Assembly (NCBI GenBank): GCA_015056485.1
Contig: SVGD01000005.1
Coordinates: 83,799-122,562, forward strand
Length of the DNA: 38,764 nucleotides
Direction: 5' to 3'
From: Clostridiales bacterium
GTDB taxonomy: Bacteria; Bacillota; Clostridia; TANB77; CAG-508
In this document: one piece after another, positions 26,811-34,505 of the stretch
How positions within the stretch are numbered: the stretch's first letter is position 1
How the letters are laid out: each line of letters starts with the position of its first letter
The notes under the pieces: model-generated
Told to the model about the DNA's origin: nothing
Seen by the model: only the letters and a program-made list of their open reading frames with translations
Databases searched by the model: none
Position numbers and translations under genes: made by a program

Positions 26811-27893
26811 TTATTCATTAACATTATTGGTTGTTTCAGTTTCTTCCTCAACAACTTCAAGTGCAGCTTTACAATATTCTTCATACGCTTTTTTTAAATC
26901 AGAATCATAAATATTGAAACCATTTTCTTTTCTTAAATCTATTAAAAGTTGAGAGTATAGAGTTGAATCAATTTTTTCACTAGATGCATATTCTTCAGCT
27001 AAAATTTTAACAATATCATCTTTGATTTCAGTTAATGCTGGTTTTTCAGATTGATTTTTACGATAAATTACATGATATCCATAAGAAGTCTCAACTGGAG
27101 TAGTTGTGAATGTATTATTTTCTATAGCTAATAAACCATCAACAAAAGTAGATTCTAAATCGGAATATAAAATTGAATCAGTATCAGAATTGTCAGAAGA
27201 CATACTTTTACATGTAAATGATTCAGTTACTATAAAATCAGAATATTTTTCAGAATTTTTATATTCTGCTATAACTTCTTCAAAAGATTTTCCTGAATTT
27301 AATTTTTTTATAATTTCATTTGCAACAGTTAATGATTGTTCTTTTGTTAAATTTTCATCATCTGGTTTTACTAATATATGTTCACATTCTATATCAGCTA
27401 TATAATCATTTTCATAATACTTGTTTATATCTTCATCAGATATATATTGACTTAAGTAATCTAAATAGTAAGATTCTCTTAATTTTGCTATAGTTAAATA
27501 TTGTTTTGCGTATTCTTCAGACAATCCATAATAAGCAGTATAGTACATAATATAGCTTTCAAGCTCTTCTTTATCTTTATCTGTTAAAGGATATTTTTCA
27601 TTTAAAATTTCATAATCAACATTATCTAATAAAAGAGATATTTTCATATTCATATCATCTCCAAGATAAGATGATAATAATTTATTAACATCATTAGAAC
27701 TATAATTTTTTCCATTAACTCTTGCTACAAACTCACTTGGAGCAAAGATTCCTGTAATTGATAATAAAAACATTATCAATGCACCAACTAATAAAGATAT
27801 AACAGAAAGGGTAATTAAAGTTGATAATTTAAAAGTTTTTTTACCTTTAGAAATAGTTTCTTTTTTTTCATTAATATTTTTTTGCTCTTCCAT
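26811..27893 (-). CDS. Membrane-anchored parvulin-type peptidyl-prolyl isomerase, PrsA-like
   Basis: The 360-residue protein has a cytoplasmic Lys-rich tail and a membrane helix at about 29-51, with no lipobox cysteine after it, so it is likely anchored by the helix rather than by lipid as in classical PrsA. A SurA-like N-terminal chaperone region (FVARVNGKNYSSNDV...) is followed by a parvulin domain starting IECEHILVKPDDE and ending TSYGYHVIYRKNQ. An acidic C-terminal tail follows. Probable role: folding of exported proteins outside the membrane. GAAAGGAG precedes the ATG, and a promoter is visible upstream at 27978-28006. Confidence 0.88.
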   Translation of the reverse strand: MEEQKNINEKKETISKGKKTFKLSTLITLSVISLLVGALIMFLLSITGIFAPSEFVARVNGKNYSSNDVNKLLSSYLGDDMNMKISLLLDNVDYEILNEKYPLTDKDKEELESYIMYYTAYYGLSEEYAKQYLTIAKLRESYYLDYLSQYISDEDINKYYENDYIADIECEHILVKPDDENLTKEQSLTVANEIIKKLNSGKSFEEVIAEYKNSEKYSDFIVTESFTCKSMSSDNSDTDSILYSDLESTFVDGLLAIENNTFTTTPVETSYGYHVIYRKNQSEKPALTEIKDDIVKILAEEYASSEKIDSTLYSQLLIDLRKENGFNIYDSDLKKAYEEYCKAALEVVEEETETTNNVNE

Positions 27894-27977
27894 AAAAAGC
27901 TCCTTTCAAAAATAAAATCTTAAAAATAAGGATATATAAATATATCCCTCCCAAAAATATATTTTTAATATGAAAAA

Positions 27978-28006
27978 AGTATAGCATATCTTTTTTTTCA
28001 GTGCAA
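27978..28006 (-). promoter_or_regulatory. Promoter of the PrsA-like gene
   Basis: Read on the minus strand, TTGCAC (28006-28001) and TATACT (27983-27978) are separated by 17 bases with a TG one base before the -10. The 85-base leader contains a small hairpin, GGATATA/TATATCC. Confidence 0.75.
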
Positions 28007-28143
28007 GAGATTTGAAAATTTTATATAATGGCATTTGGAGTTTGGAATTTAGCATTTGGCTTTACGTGTTGGTTAAATATCTTGAATAATATGAAAAAAT
28101 AATAAATAATCGGGCAATAAGTAAAAATAACAAAAATAATATA

Positions 28144-28247
28144 TTGATTTACTGAAAATTTAACAAATTTTCAGTAAAAGTTTAAAAGCTAAAATAATTA
28201 ATTTTTGATAAATGAGTATTCATTTTCGAAAATTAATATTTTAGCTT
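28144..28247. other. Two adjacent AT-rich hairpins upstream of tRNA-Thr
   Basis: In the gene-free stretch 27894-28329, TTACTGAAAATTT/AAATTTTCAGTAA forms a 13-bp stem with a 3-base loop (about 28149-28177). Immediately after, AAGCTAAAATAATTAATTTT at 28186-28205 pairs with 28229-28247 with one bulge, enclosing AAATGA/TCATTT. The rest of the stretch holds the PrsA promoter, a TTTGGAGTTTGGAATTT-type repeat at 28028-28055 and the tRNA promoter. No gene is seen. Confidence 0.7.
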
Positions 28248-28292
28248 AATTTATATATTTTTTAAATTTTCATATTAACAAATTATTCAATA

Positions 28293-28319
28293 TTGACATT
28301 TTAATATAAAATATATAAA
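28293..28319 (+). promoter_or_regulatory. Promoter of tRNA-Thr
   Basis: A perfect TTGACA at 28293-28298 is followed by an AT-rich -10 region (TATAAA at 28314-28319, spacing 15, or an overlapping hexamer with longer spacing). Confidence 0.65.
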
Positions 28320-28329
28320 ATTAACGTGT

Positions 28330-28405
28330 GCTTCCATAGCTCAGTTGGTAGAGCAACAGATTCGTAACCTGTAGGTCGGGAGTTCGATTCTCCCTGGAAG
28401 CTCCA
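28330..28405 (+). tRNA. tRNA-Thr, anticodon CGT
   Basis: Cloverleaf: acceptor GCTTCCA/TGGAAGC, D arm GCTC-AGTTGGTA-GAGC, anticodon loop TTCGTAA with anticodon CGT (reads ACG), T arm GGGAG-TTCGATT-CTCCC, discriminator T and an encoded CCA. The anticodon stem ACAGA/CCTGT has an A-C mismatch at the pair closing the loop (31-39). The remaining pairs are regular. It stands alone with its own promoter. Confidence 0.96.
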
Positions 28406-28446
28406 AAAGTGCGAATTTAACAATTTGCAGTGAAAAGTGAATAGTT

Positions 28447-28513
28447 AAAAATGAATAGTGAATAATTCTAATATACAATAAGAGCACTTATGGTTTATTC
28501 ACTATTCATTTTT
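28447..28513. repeat. AT-rich GTGAAT-family inverted repeat, possible bidirectional terminator
   Basis: AAAAATGAATAGTGAATAA at 28447-28465 and its exact reverse complement at 28495-28513 flank a 29-base loop. Additional GTGAATAGTT and TTAATTATTCATT units lie outside. It separates the tRNA from the convergent hemolysin III gene and could terminate both. Confidence 0.85.
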
Positions 28514-28543
28514 CATTATTAATTATTCATTAAATATATTGTC

Positions 28544-29218
28544 CTACATCACATACAACAAAATACATAAAAATTGTAATATGCTTCCTATTATACAAGT
28601 TATATGGAAGATAGAATGCATCCATTTATATTTTTTTCCAAGACCATATATGATAGCTCCTATTGTATATGCAATTCCACCTAATAATAAAAGCAAAAAT
28701 CCTGTTAATCCTAAACAATTATAAACCACATTAATTCTAAGTATTATGCACCAACCCATTACAAGGTAGCATATCATTGAAAAAACTTTGTATTTACTTA
28801 AATCTATACTGTTAAAAACTATTCCTAAAATTGCAAGGGCCCAAACAATACCAAACATTGACCATCCAAGAGCTGTGTTATATTCTCTTAAAGTGCATAA
28901 TGTAAAAGGAGTATAAGTTCCAGCAATCAATAAAAATATAGAACAGTGGTCTATTACTTGAAAAACTTTTTTTGCTTTACATTTTGGATTTAAGCCATGA
29001 TAAATACTAGATATTGTATAAAGTATAACCAAAGTTGCTCCAAATATAGTTCCAGATATTATTCCATAAACGTTATTATTGATTGCTCCAAATATTGCAC
29101 AAAGTGTTATTGCTACTATGCCTAATGCACCACCAACAATATGAGAAACCATATTAAAAATTTCTTCACCTTTTGAATAAGTAGGCAGTATTCTATCATT
29201 TAATTTTATTCTTTTCAT
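28544..29218 (-). CDS. Hemolysin III / PAQR family membrane protein
   Basis: Seven-helix membrane protein of 224 residues. Family signatures are present: EEIFNMVSHIVGGALG at the start, SSIYHGL, the DHCSIFLLIAGTYTPF segment, and the C-terminal HSIFHITCIIGSILQF. The conserved histidines (SH, YH, DH, HxxxH) form the metal site in PAQR proteins. Bacterial relatives are called hemolysin III, but the physiological role is not settled, and a haemolytic activity should not be assumed. AGAGGAG precedes the ATG. Confidence 0.9.
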   Translation of the reverse strand: MKRIKLNDRILPTYSKGEEIFNMVSHIVGGALGIVAITLCAIFGAINNNVYGIISGTIFGATLVILYTISSIYHGLNPKCKAKKVFQVIDHCSIFLLIAGTYTPFTLCTLREYNTALGWSMFGIVWALAILGIVFNSIDLSKYKVFSMICYLVMGWCIILRINVVYNCLGLTGFLLLLLGGIAYTIGAIIYGLGKKYKWMHSIFHITCIIGSILQFLCILLYVM

Positions 29219-29336
29219 AAAAACTCCTCTTTTCCTAAATTAAAAAACTAATTTCGTATAATTATATTATTATATGTGAAAAAATTCTATACTTTATTTC
29301 AAAAAATATAGATAGGGTTTATAGGTATTATAAAAT

Positions 29337-29365
29337 TTGCAAAATTATGTAAAATATGATATAAT
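29337..29365 (+). promoter_or_regulatory. Promoter of the structured leader and 58-residue protein
   Basis: TTGCAA and a perfect TATAAT are separated by 17 bases, with TG one base before the -10. Transcription should start at about 29371-29373 (GGAAAT). Confidence 0.8.
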
Positions 29366-29371
29366 AAAAAG

Positions 29372-29436
29372 GAAATATCGTGGTTGCCCCACGAAAAAAA
29401 TCGGGGGGCACACGCCTCCTAAAAATTTGGAGGTGA
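29372..29436 (+). promoter_or_regulatory. Structured 5' leader with alternative pairings around the ribosome binding site
   Basis: The leader begins at the expected transcription start. CGTGG (29379-29383) pairs with CCACG (29389-29393) with loop TTGCC. GGGGGC (29404-29409) can pair with GCCTCC (29414-29419) across ACAC. Alternatively TGCC or TGCCCC of the first loop pairs with GGCA or GGGGCA after an A-rich linker, making an H-type pseudoknot or a competing stem, while CCTCC (29415-29419) pairs with GGAGG (29429-29433), the Shine-Dalgarno of the next gene. The two states are mutually exclusive and predict on/off control of translation. I cannot assign it to a known riboswitch class. Confidence 0.55.
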
Positions 29437-29439
29437 AAT

Positions 29440-29616
29440 ATGATGTCGAAAAAAGCATTCCTGGCTATATGCATCATTTCAATTGCATTTGCAATGTTTT
29501 TTTTCTTGACTACAAAGGCTGTATATGAAGCAGATTATACATATGCAGTATTTGCTGCTTTGGCTTTTGTGCAACTTGTATTAATACTTGTATCAAATCA
29601 TAAAAACAAGTATTAA
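29440..29616 (+). CDS. Small two-helix membrane protein (58 residues)
   Basis: The reading frame starts with ATGATG after a strong GGAGG and encodes a short basic N-terminus (MSKKAF), a hydrophobic segment at about 6-24, a short polar loop (TTKAVYEADYTY), a second hydrophobic segment at about 35-52, and a basic tail (NHKNKY). Promoter, leader, ribosome binding site and terminator all flank it, so it is very likely expressed. It resembles no family I know; small membrane proteins of this shape include transport regulators, holin-like and toxin-like peptides, and none can be chosen from sequence. The second ATG (29443) is an equally good start. Confidence 0.8.
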   Translation: MMSKKAFLAICIISIAFAMFFFLTTKAVYEADYTYAVFAALAFVQLVLILVSNHKNKY

Positions 29617-29632
29617 ATTGTAAAAACAAGTA

Positions 29633-29672
29633 AAGTGATTTCCCTGATGGTTTACCACCAGGGAAATCACTT
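29633..29672 (+). terminator. Strong intrinsic terminator after the 58-residue protein
   Basis: AAGTGATTTCCCTG pairs perfectly with CAGGGAAATCACTT (14 bp). The 12-base loop itself contains GGT/ACC. AT-rich sequence with a partial T-tract follows. Confidence 0.93.
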
Positions 29673-29797
29673 ATTATTTAGATAATTATTCACATTTGAT
29701 TTTTTATATAAAATATTATAAAATAATAAGCGTTCTTTAGAATATCTGCATATTATTAAAAATAGAAAAATATATTTTATATAAAATCTTTAATAAT

Positions 29798-29825
29798 TTG
29801 ACATAATAGAAAATATTGATATAAT
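29798..29825 (+). promoter_or_regulatory. Promoter of the LOG-family gene
   Basis: Perfect TTGACA and TATAAT are separated by 16 bases with an extended TG. The rest of the 29673-29872 gap is plain AT-rich sequence in which I see nothing else. Confidence 0.88.
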
Positions 29826-29872
29826 ATATAGGATATTTAATAAAAACAAAAGAAAATGAGAGGAGTTTTTTT

Positions 29873-30454
29873 ATGAACATTTGTGTATATGGAGCAGCTA
29901 GTAGTTTAATAGATAAAAGCTATATTGAGGCTGGAAAAGAATTAGGAAGAAGAATGGTAGAAAGAGGTCATGGATTAGTTTTTGGTGGTGGTGCTCATGG
30001 AATGATGGGAGCTGTTGCTGAAGGTGTATATGAAAAAGACGGATATATTTTAGGTATAATTCCTGCTTTTTTTGAAGAAGGAGGAGCAGAAGTTTCTTTT
30101 AAAAGATGTTCAGAATTTATTTTTACAGAAACTATGAGAGAAAGAAAACAACTTTTAATGGATAAAGCAAGTGCAATTATAATGACACCAGGTGGAATAG
30201 GAACATATGATGAATTCTTTGAAGTATTAACTTTAAAACAATTAGGAAGACATAATAAGGCTATAGTAATTTATGATATAAACAATTATTTTAAAGAAAT
30301 GGATTACATGATGGATAAGTCAATAGAAAAAGAATTTATAACACAAGACTGTAAAGATTTATATATGATGTCAAATAATATAGATGAAGTTTTAGATTAT
30401 ATCGAAAATTACGATGAAAAAGATATAGATTTAAGTAAAGTGAAAATAAGATAA
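29873..30454 (+). CDS. LOG-family (TIGR00730) Rossmann-fold nucleotide hydrolase
   Basis: The 193-residue protein has the family motifs LVFGGGAHGMMGAVAEGV, ETMRERKQLLMDKA and TPGGIGTYDEFFEVLT (PGGxGTxxE), plus LGRHNKAIVIYD. Members hydrolyse nucleoside monophosphates to base and ribose 5-phosphate; plant and some bacterial ones activate cytokinins. The biological role in Clostridia is uncertain. AGAGGAG before the ATG. ftsY follows after 17 bases and is probably cotranscribed. Confidence 0.9.
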   Translation: MNICVYGAASSLIDKSYIEAGKELGRRMVERGHGLVFGGGAHGMMGAVAEGVYEKDGYILGIIPAFFEEGGAEVSFKRCSEFIFTETMRERKQLLMDKASAIIMTPGGIGTYDEFFEVLTLKQLGRHNKAIVIYDINNYFKEMDYMMDKSIEKEFITQDCKDLYMMSNNIDEVLDYIENYDEKDIDLSKVKIR

Positions 30455-30471
30455 TTTGAAAAGAGGTACTT

Positions 30472-31365
30472 ATGGGATTCTTTGATAAATTAAAAACAGG
30501 ACTTGGAAAAACTAGAAATAACTTTAATAATATTTTTAGTAATTTCAGAAAAGTAGATGAGGAATTTTTAGAAGAATTAGAAGAAAATTTAATAATGTCT
30601 GATATTGGAGTAGATACATCAGTAAAAATTATAAGTGAATTAAGAACAAGAATCAAAAAAGAAAATATACAAGATGAAGAAAATGTAAAAAAAGCATTAA
30701 GAGAAGAAATGGCAAAAGTTTTAGAAATTCCTAATAAGGAATTAAAACTAGAGACAAAACCTTCTGTTATTCTTGTAGTAGGAGTTAATGGTGTAGGAAA
30801 AACTACTTCAATTGGAAAAATAGCAAATAGAATCAAAAAAGATGGTAAAAAAGTTGTTGTTGCGGCAGCAGATACTTTTAGAGCTGCTGCTGTAGAACAA
30901 TTAGATATATGGGCAAACAGAGCAGGAGTTGGAATTGTAAAAAGAGCAGAAGGAGCAGATCCAGCATCTGTAGTATTTGATGCTATAAAAGAAGTAAAAG
31001 AACAAAATGCAGATGTATTAATATGTGATACAGCTGGAAGATTGCATAATAAAAAATATTTAATGGACGAGCTATTAAAAATCGAAAAGGTAATTGATAA
31101 AGAATTACCAAATTCATCAAAAGAGGTATTATTAGTTTTAGATGCAACAACAGGACAAAATGCAATAATGCAAGTAAAAGCCTTTAAAGAAACCGTAGAT
31201 ATTTCTGGAATAGTATTAACAAAATTAGATGGAACAGCCAAAGGTGGAGTAGTTTTAGGAATTGTTTCTGAAAATCAAATACCAATTAAATTTATAGGTG
31301 TTGGTGAACAAATAGATGATATGGAAATTTTTGATAGTAAAGACTTTGTTGAAGCTATAATTTAG
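30472..31365 (+). CDS. ftsY: Signal recognition particle receptor FtsY
   Basis: FtsY docks the SRP-ribosome complex at the membrane. The 297-residue protein has the N domain (DEEFLEELEENLIMSDIGVDTS) and G domain with GVNGVGKTTSIGKIA (G1), the insertion box DTFRAAAVEQL, DTAGR (G3), TKLDGTAKGG (G4-like) and FIGVGEQIDDM at the end. The acidic A domain is nearly absent; a short amphipathic N-terminus (MGFFDKLKTGL) is expected to bind lipid. GAGGTAC precedes the start. Confidence 0.97.
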   Translation: MGFFDKLKTGLGKTRNNFNNIFSNFRKVDEEFLEELEENLIMSDIGVDTSVKIISELRTRIKKENIQDEENVKKALREEMAKVLEIPNKELKLETKPSVILVVGVNGVGKTTSIGKIANRIKKDGKKVVVAAADTFRAAAVEQLDIWANRAGVGIVKRAEGADPASVVFDAIKEVKEQNADVLICDTAGRLHNKKYLMDELLKIEKVIDKELPNSSKEVLLVLDATTGQNAIMQVKAFKETVDISGIVLTKLDGTAKGGVVLGIVSENQIPIKFIGVGEQIDDMEIFDSKDFVEAII

Positions 31366-31387
31366 ACAAAGAAAAGGATGGTTGAAC

Positions 31388-34147
31388 ATGAAAAATAAAA
31401 GAAGATTATTTGTAGTTTTATTTTTAATTATTTATATTTTATATTTATGCATTTCACTACGTGGACAATATTTACAAGTATTACAAGTAGGCTCAGAATA
31501 TACAGAGATATTTATGCAAAATATAAAATACAAGGCAATAGTGATAATTAGTAATTTCATAATAGTTTTTCTTTCTACATATATAACAACTTTATTTATA
31601 AAAAAAGGTTTAAAGAAATTTTTTGTAGAAGAAAAAAAAGAAATGCCTAAATTACCAAATAAATCTATTTCATTAGTTTTTGGAGTAATAATAAGTATGG
31701 TTACATCTAATCTACTTATTGAAAAAGTAGCTTTATTTTTTAATAGTACTTTATTTGGATTCGGAGACCCAGTTTTTGGGGCAGATATTGGATATTATAT
31801 TTTTCAACAACCATTTTTAGCAATGATATTATATTATTTAATAGGATTAGTAATATTCCTTTCTGTATACATTGCAGCTTATTATATAATATCATTTAAT
31901 AAATATTTTAAAGAAGGTATCAATGTTGAAACATTGAAGAAAAATACATTTATAAAACAACTTTTAGTAAATGTAGTTTTATTAGTTCTTTTGATTTCAG
32001 GATTAACTTTTGTTAATATTCAAAACGTTGTATTAGAAGAGTTTATAGAAATAAATAATGGAACTAATCTTGTTGGTGCAGGACTTAGTGAAATTACTGT
32101 TAAAACATGGGGAAATAGAATTTTTGCAATTATTATAATTATAAGTGCTATTTTGACTATAGTACAAATCAAAAAACAAAAATTTAAAAAAGTTCCCTAT
32201 ATAATTGGTATTATACCTGCTTATTTAGTTCTTCAATTTATAATAATGGTAGGATTTAATTTAATATATGTTAACAATAATAAATTAGACAAAGAAAAAA
32301 CTTATATTGATTATAATATAGAATATACGAAAAAAGCTTATGCTCTTGAAATAGATGAATTAGAACTTAAAGAAGATGAAGAATTTACTTCTGCTATTTC
32401 AAACAATAAAGATGTAACACAAAATATAAATTTATTAAATGAAGATACAATTCTAGCATCATTGAAAGAATATCAGACGAATTCAGGATATTATAAATTT
32501 ACATCAGCCAAAGAAAATTTATATAAAATTGGCGAAGAGGAAAAATTACTATATCTTTCACCAAGAGAAATTATAAGTAATGATACAAGAACATATAAAA
32601 ATAGAACATATGAATATACACATGGATATGGATTCGTATTAACTTCTGCAACAAATACTGATGAAAATGGAAAAGTGGAATATATACAAAGTGGATTTGA
32701 AGAACAAGATGATGTAATAAATGTAGAGGAAAAAAGAATATATTTTGGATTAGAAACTAATGATGCGATTATAGTTGAAACTAATAGAGAAGAAGAATAT
32801 GATTATCCTGAATCAAATTCAACAAACAAAAAAAACAGTTATAAAGGAACGGCTGGATTAAATTTAAATTTTGTTGATAGATTAATTTTAGCGATAAATG
32901 AAAAAAATATGGGTATAGCATTTTCTGGTAAAAATACAGAAAACAGTAAGATAATAACGAAAAGAAATATTATTGACAGAGCAAAAACAATAATGCCATA
33001 TTTAATTTATGATGAAGAACCATACTTACTTGTAACTGATGATGGCGATTTAGTATGGGTGATAGATGCATATACTATAACAAATAATTATCCATATTCT
33101 CAAAGAACAACAATTGAAGTAGATGGAGAAAAACAAGATATAAATTATATAAGAAATTCTGTAAAAGTATTAGTAGATGCTTATGATGGAACAATTGATT
33201 TTTATATAACTGATGAAACTGACCCTATTATAATTGCATATAGAAATTTATATAAAAATTTATTTAAAAGTATAGAAGATATTCCAAAAGGTATACAGGA
33301 TAAATTTGTGTATTCAGAATATTTATATAATATACAAGCTGAAATGTTAAAAACATATCATAACACACAATCTGATATATTATATAGAGCAGATGATATT
33401 TGGGATATAGCAAAGGAAAGTACTTCAGCAGTAACTACAATTTCTGGAACGTATATCAAACCTTATTATACAATGTTAAAAACAATAAATAATGAAAATG
33501 CTCAAATGGGATTAGTAGTTCCATATACTATATCTGGAAAGCAAAATATAATTTCTTATTTAGTTGGAACTAACGATGGAAAGTTAAAGATATATAAATT
33601 TTCATCAGATTCAGCAATTTTAGGAACTTTACAGCTAGATAATTTAATTAAAGAAGATGAAAAAATATCATCAGAAATAGAAAAATTAAATGTAGTAGGA
33701 AGTAAAACTGTAAAAAATACAATAATAGTACCTATTGATAATACTTTAATATATGTTGTACCAATTTATCAAGTTATGCTAAATGAATCAAATCAAGTAC
33801 CAACATTAAAAAAAGTAGTTGTAGCGTGTGAAAATAAAATTGCTATAGGAGAGAATCTGGAAACCGCATTTAGCAATTTACTATCTCAAGAAGCGGTCAG
33901 CTTTGAAGTGCAAACTACAGATAGCAAAGATGGTATTATAGAAGAGATTATAAAAGCTAATACTAACTTAAAAACTTCTTTGAAAACTAATAATTGGGAA
34001 ATGTTTGGAAGGGATTTAGCAACACTAGAAGAATTAATTGATAAATTAGAAAAAATGCATCAAGAAGAGAAAACAGAACAATTAACAGAAGAGCAAATGA
34101 AAAATGAAATAGAAGAGAACTTTGAAAATAATGTTCTAACTCAATAA
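31388..34147 (+). CDS. UPF0182 family large membrane protein
   Basis: A 919-residue protein whose N-terminal ~300 residues carry seven hydrophobic segments and whose remainder is a large extracytoplasmic domain. Family hallmarks: GDPVFGADIGYYIFQQPF in the membrane part, DDGDLVWVIDAYTITNNYPYSQ and VLVDAYDGTIDFYITDETDPIIIAY in the outer domain, then GIQDKFVYSEYLYNIQAEML. The acidic C-terminus is typical. Function is unknown for the family. I prefer ATG 31388 over TTG 31382 because AAGG lies 10 bases before it. It follows ftsY by 22 bases, so the two are likely cotranscribed. Confidence 0.92.
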   Translation: MKNKRRLFVVLFLIIYILYLCISLRGQYLQVLQVGSEYTEIFMQNIKYKAIVIISNFIIVFLSTYITTLFIKKGLKKFFVEEKKEMPKLPNKSISLVFGVIISMVTSNLLIEKVALFFNSTLFGFGDPVFGADIGYYIFQQPFLAMILYYLIGLVIFLSVYIAAYYIISFNKYFKEGINVETLKKNTFIKQLLVNVVLLVLLISGLTFVNIQNVVLEEFIEINNGTNLVGAGLSEITVKTWGNRIFAIIIIISAILTIVQIKKQKFKKVPYIIGIIPAYLVLQFIIMVGFNLIYVNNNKLDKEKTYIDYNIEYTKKAYALEIDELELKEDEEFTSAISNNKDVTQNINLLNEDTILASLKEYQTNSGYYKFTSAKENLYKIGEEEKLLYLSPREIISNDTRTYKNRTYEYTHGYGFVLTSATNTDENGKVEYIQSGFEEQDDVINVEEKRIYFGLETNDAIIVETNREEEYDYPESNSTNKKNSYKGTAGLNLNFVDRLILAINEKNMGIAFSGKNTENSKIITKRNIIDRAKTIMPYLIYDEEPYLLVTDDGDLVWVIDAYTITNNYPYSQRTTIEVDGEKQDINYIRNSVKVLVDAYDGTIDFYITDETDPIIIAYRNLYKNLFKSIEDIPKGIQDKFVYSEYLYNIQAEMLKTYHNTQSDILYRADDIWDIAKESTSAVTTISGTYIKPYYTMLKTINNENAQMGLVVPYTISGKQNIISYLVGTNDGKLKIYKFSSDSAILGTLQLDNLIKEDEKISSEIEKLNVVGSKTVKNTIIVPIDNTLIYVVPIYQVMLNESNQVPTLKKVVVACENKIAIGENLETAFSNLLSQEAVSFEVQTTDSKDGIIEEIIKANTNLKTSLKTNNWEMFGRDLATLEELIDKLEKMHQEEKTEQLTEEQMKNEIEENFENNVLTQ

Positions 34148-34162
34148 TGAATAATATTTATA

Positions 34163-34192
34163 AAAACACCTAAAATATAAATAGGTGTTTTT
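34163..34192 (+). terminator. Terminator-like hairpin directly before the DUF5665 start
   Basis: AAAACACCT and AGGTGTTTT form a 9-bp stem with an 11-base AT-rich loop and a T-run. The ATG of the next gene follows immediately at 34193. The only Shine-Dalgarno-like sequence for that gene, AGGTG, is in the 3' arm of this stem. Confidence 0.78.
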
Positions 34193-34471
34193 ATGTTTAA
34201 GAAAATTAATAAAAAAATAGATTGTATAAATGATAAATTACAAACGTCAAATATATATGAACTTGGCTATATTTTAGGAAGTAAAAAAGAAATAATAAAA
34301 AGAAATTTATTAGCAGGTATATTTAGAGGAGTAGGAATAGGTATAGGAGTTACGCTAATAACAGCAATAATAATAGCTTTTTTACAAAGAATAGTAAAAT
34401 TAAACATCCCAGTTATAAGTGAGTATATTGTTGATATAGTAGAAATTGTGGAGAATAATAAGAGGTATTGA
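34193..34471 (+). CDS. DUF5665 family small membrane protein
   Basis: The 92-residue protein matches DUF5665: a helical N-terminus (DKLQTSNIYELGYILGSKKEIIKRNLLAGIFRGVGIGIGVTLI) with one membrane helix at about 44-65, then LQRIVKLNIPVISEYIVDIVEIVE. Its role is unknown. Its ribosome binding site, AGGTG, lies five bases before the ATG inside the preceding hairpin, so translation may depend on that hairpin opening, or the hairpin may attenuate read-through from UPF0182. Confidence 0.85.
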   Translation: MFKKINKKIDCINDKLQTSNIYELGYILGSKKEIIKRNLLAGIFRGVGIGIGVTLITAIIIAFLQRIVKLNIPVISEYIVDIVEIVENNKRY

Positions 34472-34505
34472 GTTTAAGTACGTGATTTGAATTTGTAGAG
34501 AAAAC

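Noticed and set aside
26706..26897. Plus-strand open frame reading through the terminator and palindromes with a VGAGLELPWVGLDRPLH segment
   Set aside because: The peptide is only a translation of the repeat. Similar nonsense peptides arise at other copies, and no ribosome binding site is present.
28028..28055. TTTGGAGTTTGGAATTTAGCATTTGG resembling a tandem or CRISPR-like repeat
   Set aside because: Units are short, imperfect and without spacers of constant length. It matches the AT-rich dispersed repeat seen at 37017-37118.
29372..29436. Assignment of the leader to a pistol ribozyme or preQ1 riboswitch
   Set aside because: Only the small first stem is similar. The conserved bases of either class that I can recall are missing, so I left it unclassified.
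30336..31241. Long minus-strand open frame (301 codons) across ftsY
   Set aside because: It is antisense to a clearly conserved gene, lacks a ribosome binding site, and its serine/phenylalanine-rich content is what the complement of lysine/glutamate-rich coding gives.
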